From assembly GCA_902796985.1 (NCBI GenBank), contig CADBRC010000244.1, positions 1-7,243 on the forward strand: a stretch of 7,243 bases of DNA, written 5' to 3'. The stretch is from an uncultured Spirochaetaceae bacterium. GTDB lineage: Bacteria > Spirochaetota > Spirochaetia > Treponematales > Treponemataceae. The number at the start of each line of letters is the position of its first letter. Position 1 is the first letter of the stretch. The translations under genes and the position numbers were made by a program. Below the pieces are notes generated by a model that searched no databases, was not told where the DNA came from, and worked only from the letters and a program-made list of their open reading frames with translations. This document shows positions 5,413 to 7,243 of this stretch, in pieces.

Positions 5413-5937
5413 ATGCGAGAGAACAGCGAAATCCTGAACAATCAGGCGATAAAACTTGCCTCCAAAGGTGACTATACGGAAGCTATAGCCTGTTTCATGC
5501 GGGCAATCAACATAGAGAAGGAAAATTATCTGCTCTGGTTCAATCTTGCGCTGACCTACCGGGACGCGGGTGACCTGAGGGATGCCCGCAAGGCCATACA
5601 GCATGCCTTCTGCATAAACCCCACGGACGATGAGGTCATAGAGACTCTTGCGACCATCTGCTATGAGTGCAGTGATATTCCGGCGGCATTCGGGTACGCG
5701 ACGATGGGGCTGGATTTGAATGAGGACAACTACCGGCTCTGGAACACGCTCGGTGTCCTTTACTTCAATCAGGACGACTATCAGACGGCGAGTGAGGCAT
5801 TCGAGAATGCCCTTATCATAAACCCCTACTACTATGATGCCCTCTACAACCTTCGCGACTGCTACGAGGAGCTTGGTAATTATACAGGGGCGAAAATCTG
5901 TAACGAGAAGATGAAGGGGCTTCCTAGAAAAGGATGA
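5413..5937 (+). CDS. Tetratricopeptide-repeat protein, five TPRs and nothing else
   Basis: A 174-residue protein that divides almost exactly into five 34-residue TPR units: 5-38, 39-72, 73-106, 107-140 and 141-174. Repeats 2 and 4 show the clearest consensus, with Trp at repeat position 4 (W42, W110) and Pro at position 32 (P70, P138). Small residues and aromatic positions recur in the others. There is no signal peptide, membrane segment or lipobox, so it is predicted cytoplasmic and to act as a protein-binding scaffold; the partner is unknown. TPR proteins have many roles, so no specific function is claimed. It starts 19 nt after the prenyl synthase stop, behind its own promoter and GGAGG box, and its stop overlaps the next start by 4 bp (ATGA). 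Confidence 0.92.
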   Translation: MRENSEILNNQAIKLASKGDYTEAIACFMRAINIEKENYLLWFNLALTYRDAGDLRDARKAIQHAFCINPTDDEVIETLATICYECSDIPAAFGYATMGLDLNEDNYRLWNTLGVLYFNQDDYQTASEAFENALIINPYYYDALYNLRDCYEELGNYTGAKICNEKMKGLPRKG

Positions 5938-6356
5938 GCAGGACAGCGGTTGTACTTTCGGCAGAGGCAGGCTCCGTCTCTGTCCTTCCGGTCTCGAAGC
6001 TCGAGTGTGCCTCATGCTCCGCGTCATGCGGCAACAGGCAGGAGTCCGTTTCTGTTTCCAACCCCAAGGGCTTTCCCCTGAAAGCGGGCGATGTCGTTTT
6101 CATAGAACCGAAGCGGAGGAGGCAGGCTCTGGAAGCCCTGTTCTCACTCCTTTTTCCGTTCATCTCTGCCATAGCGGGCTATTTTGTTGCAGGGCCTTTT
6201 GCCTCTCATTTTGACGGCAGGTCCGCGGACGGAATCCGTGCCCTTTTCGTTCTCCTTTTCCTCTTCGTTTCTTCGGGACTCGTGCTCATCGTCACAAGGT
6301 TCCTTCCCCATGCGGGCAGAATCGAGATTGTCGGGAAAGGAGAGGGTGCAAGATGA
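5934..6356 (+). CDS. RseC/SoxR-reducing-system-family membrane protein
   Basis: A 140-residue protein laid out like RseC: a short N-terminal domain with a Cys cluster C25-x2-C28-x3-C32-G (CASCSASCG), a small beta-rich stretch containing GDVVFIEP (52-59), two membrane helices (about 68-90 and 102-123) joined by a short charged loop, and a brief basic tail. In gammaproteobacteria RseC is tied to the RseA/sigma-E stress response and to the Rsx/Rnf electron-transfer complex that reduces SoxR. No rnf or sigma-E gene is in this window, so the local role is open. The Cys spacing (x2, x3) is tighter than in the E. coli protein. The start overlaps the TPR stop by 4 bp and its own stop overlaps the glycosyltransferase start by 4 bp. 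Family assignment rests on the Cys-then-two-helix plan and the CG pair. Confidence 0.75.
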   Translation: MSRTAVVLSAEAGSVSVLPVSKLECASCSASCGNRQESVSVSNPKGFPLKAGDVVFIEPKRRRQALEALFSLLFPFISAIAGYFVAGPFASHFDGRSADGIRALFVLLFLFVSSGLVLIVTRFLPHAGRIEIVGKGEGAR

Positions 6357-7243
6357 AAGTCGCGATAACCCACGATTGGCTCGTGAACTACGGGGGAGGG
6401 GAGCGGGTGCTGCAGCAGCTGCTCGTCATGTACCCCGGGGCGGACATTTACACCCTCGTTTACAATAAAAAGAAGATGTCCCGCTTCTTTCCGCCGGAGC
6501 AAGTCCACACATCCCGTCTGCAGCGGCTTCCGATGGCGACGAAGCTGTACACCAAGATGCTCTCCCTTATGCCCGGGGCATGGGAGGAATTCGACCTGAC
6601 GGGCTACGATCTGGTGCTTTCATCGTCATCCTCCTGTGCCAAAGGTGTCATCACACGGCCGGACAGCCCCCACATTGCCTACATCCACAGTCCCATGCGC
6701 TATGCCTGGGACTTGTACTTTGACTACTATGCCCGCTCGGGTTTCCTGACCCGCCTCTTCATGAAACGCTGGATTCCGGCTTTGAGGCAGTGGGACTACA
6801 CATCCAGCCAGAGGCCGGACTGCCTGGTAGCAAACTCTGCCTACATAGCCCGCCGCATAAAGAAGTTCTGGGGAAGGGAATCCGTGGTCGTGAACCCCCC
6901 GGTGAATACCGTCTCGCTTACGCCGAATGGCCTCCCCCACGAGGATTTCTACCTCGCGTTCAGCCGGATGGTCGCCTACAAGCGGCTCGACATTGCGATT
7001 GAAGCATGCGGCCGGACGGGACGGAAGCTTGTCGTCATAGGCAGCGGAGGACAGGAAAAGGAGCTGAAAAAGCTCGCTGCATCCTTTACGGGGGCTGACA
7101 TCAGCTTCACCGGACGGATAAGCGATGATGAGGTCAGATCATATCTCCAGCGCTGCCGGGCCCTGCTTTTCTGTGCGCAGGAGGACTTCGGCATAATCCC
7201 TGTGGAAACTCAGGCCTGCGGCCGTCCGGTCATTGCGTATGGT
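6353..7243 (+). CDS. GT4-family glycosyltransferase, 3' end outside the window
   Basis: 297 codons are visible from the ATG at 6353, open to the window edge; the stop is not seen. It is a GT-B-fold retaining glycosyltransferase. The N-terminal half has HDWL...GGGERVL (7-20), where the acceptor is usually bound, and IHSPMRYAWD (111-120). The C-terminal half has FSRMVAYKRLD (203-213), with the Arg and Lys that contact the nucleotide sugar diphosphate, VIGSGG (228-233), and the EX7E motif E277-E285 in EDFGIIPVETQACG. It resembles mannosyltransferases of surface polysaccharide clusters (WbaZ-like), but sugar and acceptor cannot be read from sequence. A run of five Ser (90-94) follows LVL. AAAGGAG lies upstream and the start overlaps the rseC-like stop by 4 bp, so it belongs to that operon. 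More glycan genes may follow to the right. Confidence 0.92.
   Translation, partial: MKVAITHDWLVNYGGGERVLQQLLVMYPGADIYTLVYNKKKMSRFFPPEQVHTSRLQRLPMATKLYTKMLSLMPGAWEEFDLTGYDLVLSSSSSCAKGVITRPDSPHIAYIHSPMRYAWDLYFDYYARSGFLTRLFMKRWIPALRQWDYTSSQRPDCLVANSAYIARRIKKFWGRESVVVNPPVNTVSLTPNGLPHEDFYLAFSRMVAYKRLDIAIEACGRTGRKLVVIGSGGQEKELKKLAASFTGADISFTGRISDDEVRSYLQRCRALLFCAQEDFGIIPVETQACGRPVIAYG

Overview
The window reads as chromosomal DNA from a moderately GC-rich bacterium. The best guess is a spirochaete of the Treponema type, for three reasons: a CheR/CheB chemoreceptor-modification pair, an RseC-like membrane protein that treponemes also carry, and a 29-residue ribosomal-type protein (mS38/COX24 family) that I associate with Bacteroidota and spirochaetes. 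This assignment is inference and no single sequence proves it. The DNA is almost fully coding. I see no tRNA, rRNA, CRISPR array, insertion sequence or phage gene.

Layout. The left third (17-2081) is on the minus strand and is transcribed leftwards: a signal-peptidase-I-like gene (1377-2081), hemW (156-1373, TTG start, in the same frame and one codon after the lepB-like stop), then the tiny mS38-like gene (17-106). The tiny gene has its own promoter, whose -35 box lies in the last codons of hemW. A 121-bp divergent region (2082-2202) holds two back-to-back sigma70-type promoters. The rest is on the plus strand: cheR (2203-3018), cheB (3058-4257), a trans-polyprenyl diphosphate synthase coupled to cheB by TGATG (4257-5393), a five-TPR protein (5413-5937), an RseC-like protein (5934-6356), and a GT4 glycosyltransferase that runs off the right edge (6353-7243). 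An extended -10 promoter in the last codons of the prenyl synthase gene probably drives the final three genes, two of whose junctions are 4-bp ATGA overlaps.

How the genes work together. CheR and CheB are the opposing methyltransferase and methylesterase that set chemoreceptor adaptation. The prenyl synthase makes isoprenoid diphosphate chains, for quinone or lipid carriers. The glycosyltransferase builds a surface or lipid-linked glycan. HemW is a haem-carrier radical-SAM protein and RseC belongs to a redox-linked membrane family. No single pathway joins them all. The layout looks like two or three housekeeping operons side by side.

Most worth attention: (1) the signal-peptidase-like protein has Thr where the catalytic Ser belongs and Arg where the catalytic Lys belongs, so it may be a pseudo-peptidase; (2) both divergent genes, cheR and the lepB-like gene, have good promoters whose predicted start of transcription falls on or within 2 nt of the ATG, with no Shine-Dalgarno, which predicts leaderless mRNAs; (3) a 29-codon ribosomal-protein-like gene, easily missed, has a full promoter and ribosome binding site.
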